DNA from: G025836975 sp049646585
GTDB taxonomy: Bacteria > Pseudomonadota > Gammaproteobacteria > Burkholderiales > Burkholderiaceae_B
Length of the DNA: 27,376 nt
Assembly: GCA_049646585.1 (NCBI GenBank)
Contig: JBARWC010000011.1
Coordinates: 1-27,376, forward strand
Direction: 5' to 3'
This document shows, piece by piece, positions 15,411-23,271 of the stretch; position 1 is the stretch's first letter; each line of letters starts with the position of its first letter. The position numbers were made by a program, and so were the translations under genes. Below the pieces are notes generated by a model. It saw only the letters and a program-made list of their open reading frames with translations. It had not been told where the DNA came from and did no database searches.

Positions 15411-16373
15411 ATGCCCAAAATTCGTATTGCGCCCATTGCGGCTTCTGAAATCACCCCCGAGGCCGTATGGCTGTCGCGGCGCAACTGGTTGCGGCAGGCC
15501 GGCCTGGGCGCGCTCGCGCTGGGCGGCGGCACGCTGTTTTCCCTGGATGCCAGGGCATCGCAAGTCACATCCGCGCTGGCCGCCACCCCCAATCCCGACT
15601 ATCAGCTGAACGCCAAGCTGACCTCCGAAAACGACGTCAGTTCGTACAATAATTTCTACGAATTCGGCACGGGCAAGACCGACCCCGTGGACTATGCCGG
15701 CAAAATGCAGACCCGTCCCTGGACCGTCACCGTCGAGGGCGAAGTCGCCAAGCCGCGCACGTTCGACATCGACGACCTGCTGAAGCTGGCCCCCATCGAA
15801 GAGCGCGTCTATCGCTTGCGCTGCGTCGAAGCCTGGTCCATGGTCATCCCCTGGAGCGGCTATTCCATGGCGACGCTGCTAAAGCAGGTCGAACCCACCA
15901 GCAAGGCCAAGTACGTGGAGTTCATCTCGGCGGTGCAGCCGGCCAACATGCCGGGCCTGAACGACCGTATCATAGATTGGCCCTATACCGAGGGGCTGCG
16001 CATCGACGAGGCCATGCATCCGCTGACCATGCTGGTCTTCGGCGTCTACGGGAAAATGCTGCCTAATCAGAACGGCGCGCCCATGCGGGTGGCCATACCC
16101 TGGAAATACGGCTTCAAATCGGGCAAGTCCATCGTCAAGATACGGCTGGTGGAAAAGATGCCCGTCACCAGCTGGGCCAAGATAGCCCCCAACGAATACG
16201 GCTTTTATGCCAACGTCAATCCCGACGTGCCGCATCCGCGCTGGAGCCAGGCCACCGAACGCCGCATCGGCGACGGCTTTTTCGCTCCGCGCGTGGCGAC
16301 CTTGCCGTTCAACGGCTACGGCGAGCAGGTTGCGTCCCTGTACACGGGGCTGGACCTTGCCAAAAACTATTAG
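15411..16373 (+). CDS. msrP: Protein-methionine-sulfoxide reductase catalytic subunit MsrP
   Basis: Periplasmic molybdoenzyme that reduces methionine sulfoxide in oxidised envelope proteins, taking electrons from MsrQ. The 320-residue precursor has a twin-arginine signal (SRRNWLRQAG, RR at 23-24, hydrophobic stretch to about 48), so it is exported folded by Tat. The molybdopterin cysteine is C138 in RLRCVEAWSMVIPW, as in E. coli YedY/MsrP. Start ATG at 15411 has AGGA (15397-15400) ten bases upstream. The msrQ start lies six bases after its stop, so the two form an operon. A sigma-E-like sequence precedes the gene. Confidence 0.95.
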   Translation: MPKIRIAPIAASEITPEAVWLSRRNWLRQAGLGALALGGGTLFSLDARASQVTSALAATPNPDYQLNAKLTSENDVSSYNNFYEFGTGKTDPVDYAGKMQTRPWTVTVEGEVAKPRTFDIDDLLKLAPIEERVYRLRCVEAWSMVIPWSGYSMATLLKQVEPTSKAKYVEFISAVQPANMPGLNDRIIDWPYTEGLRIDEAMHPLTMLVFGVYGKMLPNQNGAPMRVAIPWKYGFKSGKSIVKIRLVEKMPVTSWAKIAPNEYGFYANVNPDVPHPRWSQATERRIGDGFFAPRVATLPFNGYGEQVASLYTGLDLAKNY

Positions 16374-16379
16374 GCCTGC

Positions 16380-17003
16380 ATGCTGAACGGCGGGCGGCAC
16401 TGGACGGCGCAGCAGATTGGCGGGATCAAGCCGCTGGTCTTCCTGCTGGCGCTATATCCTCTTTTTCGCTGGATATGGCTGGGTTATAGCGGCGGATTGG
16501 GAGCCAATCCGCCTGAATTCCTGATCCGGTCTTCCGGCATCTGGGCGCTGGTGGCGTTGGGGCTGACCCTGTCCATTACGCCTTTGCGCCGCATCATCGG
16601 CCAGCCCGCCCTGGTGCGCCTGCGCCGCATGCTGGGCCTGTTCGCCTTTTTCTATACCTGTCTGCACTTGCTGGGTTGGGCATTTTGGGAAAGGGGTTGG
16701 TCGCTGTCATCGATGTGGGGCGACGTTGTGCAGCGCACCTTCATCCTGGTGGGCATGATCGCCTTCCTGCCCATGCTGGCGCTGGCCCTGACCTCGACGC
16801 GCGGCTGGATCCATCGCCTGGGCCGCAACTGGCAGCGCCTGCATCGCAGCGTTTACGTCATTGCCGCCTTGTCGGTGTGGCATTTCTGGCTGGTGCGGGC
16901 GGGCAAGAATGATTTTTTTGAGCCCTATACCTACGGCGCCATACTGGCCGTACTGTTGTTGATACGGCTGGCTTTCTTCGCCAGACAGCGTTTCCGAGGC
17001 TGA
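16380..17003 (+). CDS. msrQ: Heme-binding membrane subunit MsrQ
   Basis: Inner-membrane b-type cytochrome of the ferric-reductase-like family that passes quinol or flavin-derived electrons to MsrP. The 207-residue protein has about six hydrophobic helices (near 18-36, 50-68, 84-104, 116-138, 150-170, 180-199). Candidate heme ligands are the histidines in YTCLHLLGW, RLHRSVYV and WHFWLVR. The start ATG lies six bases after msrP with no clear ribosome site, so it is probably translationally coupled. It ends 34 bp from the convergent amidase gene, and I see no terminator between them. Confidence 0.94.
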   Translation: MLNGGRHWTAQQIGGIKPLVFLLALYPLFRWIWLGYSGGLGANPPEFLIRSSGIWALVALGLTLSITPLRRIIGQPALVRLRRMLGLFAFFYTCLHLLGWAFWERGWSLSSMWGDVVQRTFILVGMIAFLPMLALALTSTRGWIHRLGRNWQRLHRSVYVIAALSVWHFWLVRAGKNDFFEPYTYGAILAVLLLIRLAFFARQRFRG

Positions 17004-17037
17004 TGCCGTTTCAGTGCCGGGAGCGCCGCCCCGTCCG

Positions 17038-17880
17038 TCAGGGCAGGGCTTTCAATATGGCCAGGGTTTCGGCGTCCGGGTTACCGTCATAGAGCTCAGG
17101 GCGGTAGTGCATCTGGAAAGCGGCAAGCACGTTGCGGGTGGCCTTGTCCAGCATCCCGCTGCTCGGGGCGTCGTAGCCCACGCGGCGCAATTCCTTTTGC
17201 ACCCAGACGATGTCGGGCGTGCCTAGTCGCTGGAATTCGTCGCGATAGGCAGGCATCCGGTTTTCGTCGTACCAGCGCCCCAGGCCTTGCCGGGCCAGTT
17301 CCCGCCAGGGAAAGAGCGGGCCGGGGTCTATCTTGCGTTGCGGGGCGATGTCGCTGTGGCCGACGATGTTGAGCGCCTTGATCTGGTGGCGGGCCACGAT
17401 GTCTTTCAGCAGTATGGTCAGAACGCGTATCTGGGCGGGCGAATAGGGTTCCCAGGCATCGCCTTGGCGGCCCTGGTTGACGATTTCGATGCCGATGGAG
17501 CCGCTGTTCATGTCGGTGCGGCCATACCATTGGCTGACGCCGGCATGCCAGGCGCGGCGATTTTCATCCACCAGCAGGTAGACCCGGGGCCGCGGCTCGT
17601 CGGTGATCAGGTAATGGCTGCTGACGTTGCGTTGCGACAATATCTTCAGTGAGGCCTCGTTGCTGGCCGAGGTGTAGTGCAGGACCACGAAATCGACCCG
17701 GCTGTTCTGGCTCTTGGCTTGCACACTGCGGTCGATGTCCAGGCCGCCCTGGCGGGTGGACGAGCAGGCGGCCAGCGCCGCCAGGGCCAGGCAGGCGGCC
17801 ATGCGCGCGGCAAGGCCCAGCATGCGGCTGGCTACCGGGACGAGGCGGGGGGTGGCGGCGATGACGGTGGAGAGGGTCAT
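17038..17880 (-). CDS. amiD: AmiD-like N-acetylmuramoyl-L-alanine amidase lipoprotein
   Basis: Predicted zinc amidase that cuts the bond between N-acetylmuramic acid and L-alanine in peptidoglycan or its fragments, anchored in the envelope as a lipoprotein. The 280-residue product has a signal with lipobox L-A-A-C39. The Amidase_2 domain (about 60-195) has zinc ligands H68 (VVLHYTS), H175 (VGHSDIAP) and D185 (RKIDPGP), with a likely catalytic glutamate in GIEIVN. A C-terminal peptidoglycan-binding domain spans about 215-275. This combination is that of E. coli AmiD. Start ATG at 17880 is eight bases from the upstream stop; in-frame ATGs at 17823 and 17802 would give shorter signals and cannot be excluded. 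It is last in the maf-methylase-amidase run. Confidence 0.9.
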   Translation of the reverse strand: MTLSTVIAATPRLVPVASRMLGLAARMAACLALAALAACSSTRQGGLDIDRSVQAKSQNSRVDFVVLHYTSASNEASLKILSQRNVSSHYLITDEPRPRVYLLVDENRRAWHAGVSQWYGRTDMNSGSIGIEIVNQGRQGDAWEPYSPAQIRVLTILLKDIVARHQIKALNIVGHSDIAPQRKIDPGPLFPWRELARQGLGRWYDENRMPAYRDEFQRLGTPDIVWVQKELRRVGYDAPSSGMLDKATRNVLAAFQMHYRPELYDGNPDAETLAILKALP

Positions 17881-17888
17881 TGGCCTGC

Positions 17889-18614
17889 TCAGCCCTGGCG
17901 CCCGGCCAGGAAAAGAAAGATGGTGGGCTTGCGCGCCAGGTCTGGCGCCGGCGCCTTCTTCCATTGGGCGATGCTGTGCGTGCGTATCCATTCGTCGTCC
18001 GTGGTCAGCGAGCGGGCCACGCAAAGCCGCGTCGTGTCGCCTAGGGCCTGTTTCAAGGTCTGGAACATGGCGTCGTTGCGGTACGGGGTTTCGATCAGTA
18101 TCTGGGTCTGGTCCTGCTTGCGCGAAGCGATTTCCCAGGCCTTCAGTTGCTTGGCGCGTTCGGATGGGTCCACGGGCGCATAGCCGTGGAAGGCGAAACG
18201 CTGGCCGTCCAGCCCGCTGGCCATCAGGCTGAGCAGGATGGAGGACGGGCCCACCCAGGGGGCGACCCGTATGCCCATGGCATGGGCCAGGGCCACGACG
18301 CGTGCCCCCGGGTCGGCCACCGCCGGGCAGCCGGCCTCGGAAACCAGGCCGATTTCGCCGCCTTCCAGCAAGGGCTGGAGCCAGGCCTTCATTTGCTGGG
18401 CGTCGGCCTTGCCGTCCAGCGTATGGATGGTGATGTCCTGCAGCGGTGCCACGGTGCCGACCAGTTTCAGGAAGGCGCGGGCCGTCTTGGCGTTCTCGGC
18501 GATGTAGGTGCTCAGGCGCCCGGCCAGTTCCTGGACGGCCTGTGGCAGCCAGGAGGCGGGGGCGGCAACGCCCAGGCCCACGGGTATCAAATGCAATGTT
18601 CCAGCTGTTTTCAT
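17889..18614 (-). CDS. RsmI-like tetrapyrrole-methylase-family SAM methyltransferase
   Basis: A SAM-dependent methyltransferase of the RsmI/tetrapyrrole-methylase superfamily; RsmI itself 2'-O-methylates C1402 of 16S rRNA. This 241-residue protein keeps GLVSEAGCPAVADPG, the GPSSILLSLMASGLDG segment and IETPYRNDAMF, all counterparts of RsmI motifs. It departs from RsmI in two ways: the usual N-terminal ATPIGNLGD-like segment is replaced by IPVGLGVAAPASWLP, and it ends near residue 241, shorter than the 280 or so of RsmI. I take it as a paralog of unknown target, not as rsmI. Start ATG at 18614 has GGAG five bases upstream. It lies between maf and amiD on one probable transcript. Confidence 0.85.
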   Translation of the reverse strand: MKTAGTLHLIPVGLGVAAPASWLPQAVQELAGRLSTYIAENAKTARAFLKLVGTVAPLQDITIHTLDGKADAQQMKAWLQPLLEGGEIGLVSEAGCPAVADPGARVVALAHAMGIRVAPWVGPSSILLSLMASGLDGQRFAFHGYAPVDPSERAKQLKAWEIASRKQDQTQILIETPYRNDAMFQTLKQALGDTTRLCVARSLTTDDEWIRTHSIAQWKKAPAPDLARKPTIFLFLAGRQG

Positions 18615-18683
18615 GCTTGCTCCGGTTTCTCTTTGCCTTGCGCCAATCCGCCTTGCGCCCGCCTCGGGCGGCCGGCGTGTCCG

Positions 18684-19262
18684 CTAGGCCTGCTTCAAGG
18701 GGTCTATACCGAAAGCCCGCAGCATGCGGGCAAGGGCGATGAGCGGCAGGCCGATGATGGCGGTCGGGTCGTCGCTGCGCATGCTGTCCATCAGGCTTAT
18801 GCCCAGGCCTTCGGCTTTGGCGCTGCCGGCCGTGTCGTAGGGTTGCTCGCGTTGCAGGTAGTACGTGATCTCGTCGTCCGTCAGCGTGCGGAAGCGGCAA
18901 TACGTAATGATATCGTCGGTCAGGTAGCGCTGTCCGTCGCTGACGCACAGGGCGCTGTGAAATTCCACCGTCCGGCCGCTCAGTTGCCCAAGCTGCCGCC
19001 TGGCGCGCTCGAACGAGCCGGGCTTGCCTATGGGGGTGCCGTCCACGGTTGCCACCTGGTCCGAGCCTATGACCACGGCGCCGGGCTGCGTCTGGATAAC
19101 GGCCTGGGCCTTGGCCATGGACAGACGCAGGGCCAGTTGTGCCGGGGTTTCGCCCTGCCTGGGGCTTTCATCGACGTCCGGCGCTATGGCGGCAAAGGGA
19201 ATGCACAGGCGTTCGAGCATTTCCTTGCGATAGCGCGAGCTTGAGGCTAGGATGAGACGCAT
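18684..19262 (-). CDS. maf: Maf/YceF-type nucleotide pyrophosphatase
   Basis: House-cleaning nucleoside triphosphate pyrophosphatase; the YceF subgroup prefers 7-methyl-GTP. The 192-residue protein shows LILASSSRYRKEML at the N-terminus, the DE pair in PDVDESPR, GSDQV, IGKP and the YceF-like segment AGSAKAEGLGISL, ending in IGLPLIAL. Start ATG at 19262 gives the family N-terminus MRLILASSS; an upstream in-frame extension to 19337 would run into the divergent yceD leader and is rejected. Divergence from yceD-rpmF is the same arrangement as E. coli yceF/yceD, which supports the YceF subgroup. Confidence 0.93.
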   Translation of the reverse strand: MRLILASSSRYRKEMLERLCIPFAAIAPDVDESPRQGETPAQLALRLSMAKAQAVIQTQPGAVVIGSDQVATVDGTPIGKPGSFERARRQLGQLSGRTVEFHSALCVSDGQRYLTDDIITYCRFRTLTDDEITYYLQREQPYDTAGSAKAEGLGISLMDSMRSDDPTAIIGLPLIALARMLRAFGIDPLKQA

Positions 19263-19285
19263 AAGCGGTTTTGGGTCGGTTTGGT

Positions 19286-19315
19286 TTGACTGTAAACGAC
19301 GGAACACGCTATTAT
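19286..19315 (+). promoter_or_regulatory. Promoter of the yceD-rpmF-plsX-fab cluster
   Basis: TTGACT (19286-19291), 18 bp, TATTAT (19310-19315); both hexamers are close to consensus. It predicts a start near 19322, leaving about 27 nt before the chosen yceD start. On the minus strand GATAAT (RC of 19311-19316) overlaps the same bases and may serve as the maf -10. Confidence 0.6.
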
Positions 19316-19348
19316 CTAATGTTTTCTTTGTGCACAAAAGGGCCGCGC

Positions 19349-19885
19349 GTGGAAAAGCAAGCGGGTGGCAGGTACGAGCCCTATGTCGATACGTTCGAGC
19401 TTACCCGCCTAGGCCAGGAAGTTGCGGGCCAGGCGCCTATTGCCCGGTTCGAGCGCCTGGTTGGCGATTTGCCCAGGCAGGACGACACCATGGTGTCCTG
19501 GACGCTGCGGGGCATGCGGGATGCTCGGGGCCGGAATTTTTTGCGGGTTCATATCCAGGCTGCGCCCACGCTGGAATGTCAGCGCTGCCTGAAACCCTTT
19601 CAGTGGCCTGTCGATTCCGACGGCCGTCTGCAAGTGGTGAATTCCCAGGCCGCCCTGGAGGCCGAGGATGCCCTGGATGTCGAATCCGACGATCTCGTCG
19701 AACGCATCGTCGGGTCCCACCGCCTGGACGTCCTGGAGTTGGTCGAGGATGAACTCATCCTGGGCTTGCCCTATGTGCCCATGCACGAAGTTTGCCCGTC
19801 GCCGGAGCCTCTTTCCCAAGAGCCCGACGTCGATACAGCCAGGCCTTCGCCGTTCGCGGTCTTGGGCCGGCTTAAGAAAGATTGA
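19349..19885 (+). CDS. yceD: YceD family (DUF177) protein
   Basis: A conserved protein almost always encoded just before rpmF; linked to 23S rRNA accumulation and ribosome assembly in bacteria and plastids, with an unsettled mechanism. The product has the family cysteine pair in LECQRCLKPF and the acidic C-terminal part ELVEDELILGLPYVPMH. The start is a judgement: GTG at 19349 (178 residues, MEKQAGGRYEPYVDTFEL) has AAAAGGG six bases upstream and fits the predicted transcription start near 19322. The in-frame ATG at 19319 would lie before that point. rpmF follows 61 bp downstream with its own possible promoter. Confidence 0.88.
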   Translation: MEKQAGGRYEPYVDTFELTRLGQEVAGQAPIARFERLVGDLPRQDDTMVSWTLRGMRDARGRNFLRVHIQAAPTLECQRCLKPFQWPVDSDGRLQVVNSQAALEAEDALDVESDDLVERIVGSHRLDVLELVEDELILGLPYVPMHEVCPSPEPLSQEPDVDTARPSPFAVLGRLKKD

Positions 19886-19894
19886 TTTAACGCA

Positions 19895-19922
19895 TTTAAC
19901 TTGCGGGACTATCGCTTACAAT
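19895..19922 (+). promoter_or_regulatory. Possible internal promoter for rpmF
   Basis: TTTAAC (19895-19900), 16 bp, TACAAT (19917-19922). The -10 is flanked exactly by the inverted repeat TCGCT / AGCGA (19912-19916 and 19923-19927). The -35 is weak. Confidence 0.38.
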
Positions 19923-19946
19923 AGCGACCCGTTTTCAGGAGTCATC

Positions 19947-20129
19947 ATGGCCGTTCAGCAAAACAAAAAGAGCCCGTCTAAACGCGGTATGCATCGTTCG
20001 CACGATTTCATCTCCGCGCCTCCCACGGCCGTAGAACCCACGACCGGTGAATTGCACCTGCGTCACCACATCAGCCCCAACGGTGTCTACCGCGGCCGCA
20101 AGGTACTCAAGTCCAAGAACGACGAATAA
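19947..20129 (+). CDS. rpmF: 50S ribosomal protein L32
   Basis: Small basic protein of the large ribosomal subunit. The 60-residue sequence starts MAVQQNKKSPSKRGMHRSHD and ends with NGVYRGRKVLK, as in bacterial L32. The zinc-binding cysteines present in some L32 proteins are absent, so this is the zinc-independent form. Start ATG at 19947 has AGGAG (19937-19941) five bases upstream. It lies between yceD and plsX, the standard order in proteobacteria. Confidence 0.98.
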   Translation: MAVQQNKKSPSKRGMHRSHDFISAPPTAVEPTTGELHLRHHISPNGVYRGRKVLKSKNDE

Positions 20130-20177
20130 GTCGGGCTTTTGCGATCTCGCTATAAAACGCCATAGATTGCGCGCTTG

Positions 20178-21260
20178 ATGCCAACAACCGAGATTCGGAT
20201 TGCCATCGACTGCATGGGCGGTGACGTCGGCTTGCCGGTTACCGTCCCCGCCGCCTGTCAATTCGCCAAGCAGAATCCCGACACGCGCTTCCTGCTCGCG
20301 GGCGATGCCGCCGCGATCGAGGCCGGCCTGAAGGCTCAGGACAGCCTGGGGCGCGATTGGTACGAAATTCTCCCCGCCTCCGAGGTCGTCACCATGGACG
20401 ACCCCGTCGAGGTCGCTTTGCGGCGCGAGAAAGATTCTTCCATGCGCGTCGCGGAGCAGGCCGTCACGGACGGCCGGGCCGATGCCTGCATATCCGCGGG
20501 CAACACCGGCGCCTGGATGGCGATTTCGCGCTACATCCTGAAGACCCTGGACGGCATCGACCGGCCCGCCATCGCCACGTCCATTCCCAACCAGAAGGGC
20601 GGGGCGACCACCATGCTGGACCTGGGCGCCAACGTCGATTGCTCGGCCGAGCATCTCTTGCAGTTCGCCATCATGGGTTCGGCGCTGGCGTCCACGGTCG
20701 ATCGCCGCCAGCAGCCCACCGTGGGCCTGCTCAATATCGGCGAAGAAGTCATCAAGGGCAATGAGGTCGTCAAGCAGGCGGCCGAGCTCTTGCGCTCCAG
20801 CGGGTTGAATTTCTACGGCAACGTCGAGGGCGACGACATCTGCAAGGGCACGGTCGACGTCATCGTTTGCGACGGCTTCGTCGGCAATGTGGTGCTCAAA
20901 TCCATCGAAGGGGTGGCGAAAATGATCGCCACCATGATGCGGGCCGAGTTCAAGCGCGACGCCATGTCGATGGCGGCGGGCGCGCTGGCCACGCCGGTGC
21001 TGAACCGCCTGCGCGACCGGGTCGACAACCGCCGCTACAACGGCGCGGCCCTGCTGGGTTTGCGCGGCATCGTCATCAAAAGCCACGGCTCAGCCGATGC
21101 CTATGCCTTTGGCTACGCACTGCAAAGAGCGCGCGAAGCCGTGCAAAATGGTCTGCTTGATGGTACAACCAACGCCATCGATCAACTTCGCCAGAGTTTG
21201 CAGGCCGCAGCGGCGCAATCGGCGAAGCTTTCCAACGACTCATCTGATCCTGCGCGCTAG
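20178..21260 (+). CDS. plsX: Phosphate acyltransferase PlsX
   Basis: Converts acyl-ACP to acyl-phosphate, the donor for PlsY in phosphatidic acid synthesis; a peripheral membrane enzyme. The 360-residue protein has IAIDCMGGDVGLPVTVPA at the N-terminus, SAGNTGAWMA (about 107), GATTMLDLGANVDC (about 142), LNIGEEVIKGN and CDGFVGNVVLKS. Start ATG at 20178 directly follows an in-frame TTG at 20175; ATG is preferred. There is no good Shine-Dalgarno sequence. It lies 48 bp after rpmF and 20 bp before fabH, in the conserved plsX-fab order. Confidence 0.97.
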   Translation: MPTTEIRIAIDCMGGDVGLPVTVPAACQFAKQNPDTRFLLAGDAAAIEAGLKAQDSLGRDWYEILPASEVVTMDDPVEVALRREKDSSMRVAEQAVTDGRADACISAGNTGAWMAISRYILKTLDGIDRPAIATSIPNQKGGATTMLDLGANVDCSAEHLLQFAIMGSALASTVDRRQQPTVGLLNIGEEVIKGNEVVKQAAELLRSSGLNFYGNVEGDDICKGTVDVIVCDGFVGNVVLKSIEGVAKMIATMMRAEFKRDAMSMAAGALATPVLNRLRDRVDNRRYNGAALLGLRGIVIKSHGSADAYAFGYALQRAREAVQNGLLDGTTNAIDQLRQSLQAAAAQSAKLSNDSSDPAR

Positions 21261-21280
21261 CCGGGTATCTGGAAGCTACT

Positions 21281-22255
21281 ATGCCTTATGCCAAGATAAT
21301 AGGGTCTGGCGGATACTTGCCTCCCCGTATTGTATCCAACGACGATCTTGCCGCCGACCTGGCCACGCGCCAGATCGAAACCTCGGACGCCTGGATCGTC
21401 GAACGCACGGGCATACGGCAGCGCCACCTGGCCGACGCCGGCACGACCACCAGCCAATTGGCCACCAAGGCGGCGCAAATCGCCTTGGCCGACGCCGGTG
21501 TCCGGGCCGATGAACTCGACCTGATCATCGTCGCTACGTCCACGCCCGATTTTGTCTTTCCCAGCACCGCCTGCCTGGTGCAGGCTCAGCTTGGCGCCAA
21601 GGGCGGGGCCGCGTTCGACGTGCAGGCGGTTTGCAGCGGTTTCGTATACGCCCTGGCCACCGCCGATGCCTTCATTCGAGCCGGCCGCGCCAAGACCGCG
21701 CTGGTCATCGGCGCCGAGGTGTTTTCCAGCATACTCGACTGGAACGACCGCGGCACATGCGTGCTGTTCGGCGACGGCGCCGGCGCCGTCGTCCTGAAGG
21801 CGTCCGACGAGCCCGGCATCCTGGCCGCGCAACTGAATGCCGACGGCAGCCAGACCAAGATACTGTGCGCCGCGGGCAACGTTTCGCATGGCAAGGTGGT
21901 GGGCGATCCCTTCCTGCGCATGGACGGCCAGGCGGTGTTCAAGCTGGCGGTCACCTCGCTGACCAAGTCGGCCATCGACGTCTGTGAACAGGCCGGCTTG
22001 CGGCTGGAAGACATCGACTGGCTGGTGCCGCACCAGGCCAATGTGCGCATCATCAATTTCCTGGGCCGGCGCCTGGGCGTCCCCGACGAGAAAGTCGTCG
22101 TCACGGTCGACCGCCATGCCAATACCTCCGCCGCCAGCGTACCCCTGGCATTCGACGTGGCGCGCCGCGACGGGCGTATCAAGGCCGGAGACTCCGTCCT
22201 GATGCAAGGCGTCGGCGGCGGCTTCACCTGGGGTTCCGTGCTGGTAAAAATGTAA
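21281..22255 (+). CDS. fabH: 3-oxoacyl-ACP synthase III
   Basis: Starts fatty-acid synthesis by condensing acetyl-CoA (or another acyl-CoA) with malonyl-ACP. The 324-residue thiolase-fold protein carries the Cys-His-Asn triad C118 (VQAVCSGF), H251 (VPHQAN) and N281 (HANTSAA), with a glycine-rich GVGGGFTWG near the end. Start ATG at 21281 has GGAAG six bases upstream. Five bases after its stop begins a perfect 13-bp inverted repeat that separates it from fabD. Confidence 0.97.
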   Translation: MPYAKIIGSGGYLPPRIVSNDDLAADLATRQIETSDAWIVERTGIRQRHLADAGTTTSQLATKAAQIALADAGVRADELDLIIVATSTPDFVFPSTACLVQAQLGAKGGAAFDVQAVCSGFVYALATADAFIRAGRAKTALVIGAEVFSSILDWNDRGTCVLFGDGAGAVVLKASDEPGILAAQLNADGSQTKILCAAGNVSHGKVVGDPFLRMDGQAVFKLAVTSLTKSAIDVCEQAGLRLEDIDWLVPHQANVRIINFLGRRLGVPDEKVVVTVDRHANTSAASVPLAFDVARRDGRIKAGDSVLMQGVGGGFTWGSVLVKM

Positions 22256-22260
22256 ACACA

Positions 22261-22300
22261 CCTTGGTTGGCGCGGCGTGATGGCGCTGCGCCAACCAAGG
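22261..22300 (+). repeat. Perfect 13-bp inverted repeat between fabH and fabD
   Basis: CCTTGGTTGGCGC (22261-22273) and GCGCCAACCAAGG (22288-22300) are exactly complementary around a 14-nt loop. The RNA hairpin would be very stable. No T-run follows, so it is not an ordinary terminator. I did not see the motif elsewhere in the window. Confidence 0.9.
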
Positions 22301-22333
22301 GCGAATTCGTTTCCGTCTACTTGTATCTGCCTT

Positions 22334-23266
22334 ATGAAAATAGCTTTCGTCTTTCCCGGTCAGGGGTCGCAATCGGTAGGCATGCTCGATGCCTGGGCGG
22401 GCAACGCCGTGGTCAACGATACCGTCGGTCGCGCCTCGGCCGCCTTGAATCAGGATCTGGCCGCGCTCATGTCGGGCGGCCCCGTCGAGGACCTGAATCT
22501 TACGACCAATACCCAGCCCGTCATGCTGACGGCGGGTGTCGCGGTCTACCGCGCCTGGCTGGATGCCGGCGGGCAGCCCCCGGCGCTGGTCGCGGGCCAT
22601 AGCCTGGGCGAATACTCGGCTCTGGCGGCCGTCGGCGCGCTGTCCCTGGAAGACGCCGTCCGCCTGGTGCGTGTCCGCGCCGATGCCATGCAGGCCGCCG
22701 TGCCGGTCGGCACGGGCGGCATGGCGGCCGTGCTGGGCCTGGACGACGACGTCGTCAAGGACATATGCGCCAGGGCGGCGCAGGGCGAAGTGGTCGAGGC
22801 CGTCAACTTCAACGCCCCCGCCCAGGTCGTCATCGCCGGACACAAGGCGGCGGTTGAGCGCGCCTGCGAACTGGCCAAGGCCGAAGGCGCCAAGCGCGCC
22901 CTGGTGCTGCCGGTGTCCGCGCCGTTTCATTCCAGCCTGCTCAAGCCCGCCGCCGCCGTATTGGAAGGCGCGCTGAAAGGCATCGCCCTGGCCACACCCC
23001 AGGTTCCCCTCGTCAACAACGTCGACGTCCGGATGCCGTCAGATCCGGACGCCATCAAGGATGCGCTGGTGCGCCAGGCCTGGCATCCCGTGCGCTGGGT
23101 CGAGACCTTGCAAGCCATGAAGGCGCAGGGCGTTACCCACGTGGTCGAATGCGGGCCGGGCAAGGTGCTGGCCGGCCTGACCAAGCGCATAGACCGTGAT
23201 CTGGTCGGATTGGCCATTACCGATCCGGCGTCCCTGCAGGCAGCGTTGGCTACTCTACAAGGATAA
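22334..23266 (+). CDS. fabD: Malonyl-CoA:ACP transacylase
   Basis: Moves malonyl groups from CoA to acyl carrier protein to feed FabH and FabF. The 310-residue protein has the N-terminal FVFPGQGSQSVGM, catalytic S90 in AGHSLGEYSA and H199 in SAPFHS (S92 and H201 in E. coli). Start ATG at 22334 gives the family N-terminus MKIAFVFPGQG. An in-frame extension back to 22277 would run through the inverted repeat and is rejected. No Shine-Dalgarno sequence is visible before the ATG. It ends five bases before fabG. Confidence 0.97.
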   Translation: MKIAFVFPGQGSQSVGMLDAWAGNAVVNDTVGRASAALNQDLAALMSGGPVEDLNLTTNTQPVMLTAGVAVYRAWLDAGGQPPALVAGHSLGEYSALAAVGALSLEDAVRLVRVRADAMQAAVPVGTGGMAAVLGLDDDVVKDICARAAQGEVVEAVNFNAPAQVVIAGHKAAVERACELAKAEGAKRALVLPVSAPFHSSLLKPAAAVLEGALKGIALATPQVPLVNNVDVRMPSDPDAIKDALVRQAWHPVRWVETLQAMKAQGVTHVVECGPGKVLAGLTKRIDRDLVGLAITDPASLQAALATLQG

Positions 23267-23271
23267 AGACC

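Noticed and set aside
18630..18660. Direct repeat CCTTGCGCC in the maf/RsmI-like spacer
   Set aside because: Only two short copies about 15 bp apart; no array and no obvious function.
17038..18948. Apparent fusion of the AmiD-like frame through the RsmI-like gene into maf
   Set aside because: The frame simply stays open upstream. The RsmI-like and maf genes in other frames are intact, and AmiD has its own signal peptide and lipobox close to 17880.
21257..22930. 557-codon frame opposite fabH and fabD
   Set aside because: Antisense shadow of two well-supported enzymes.
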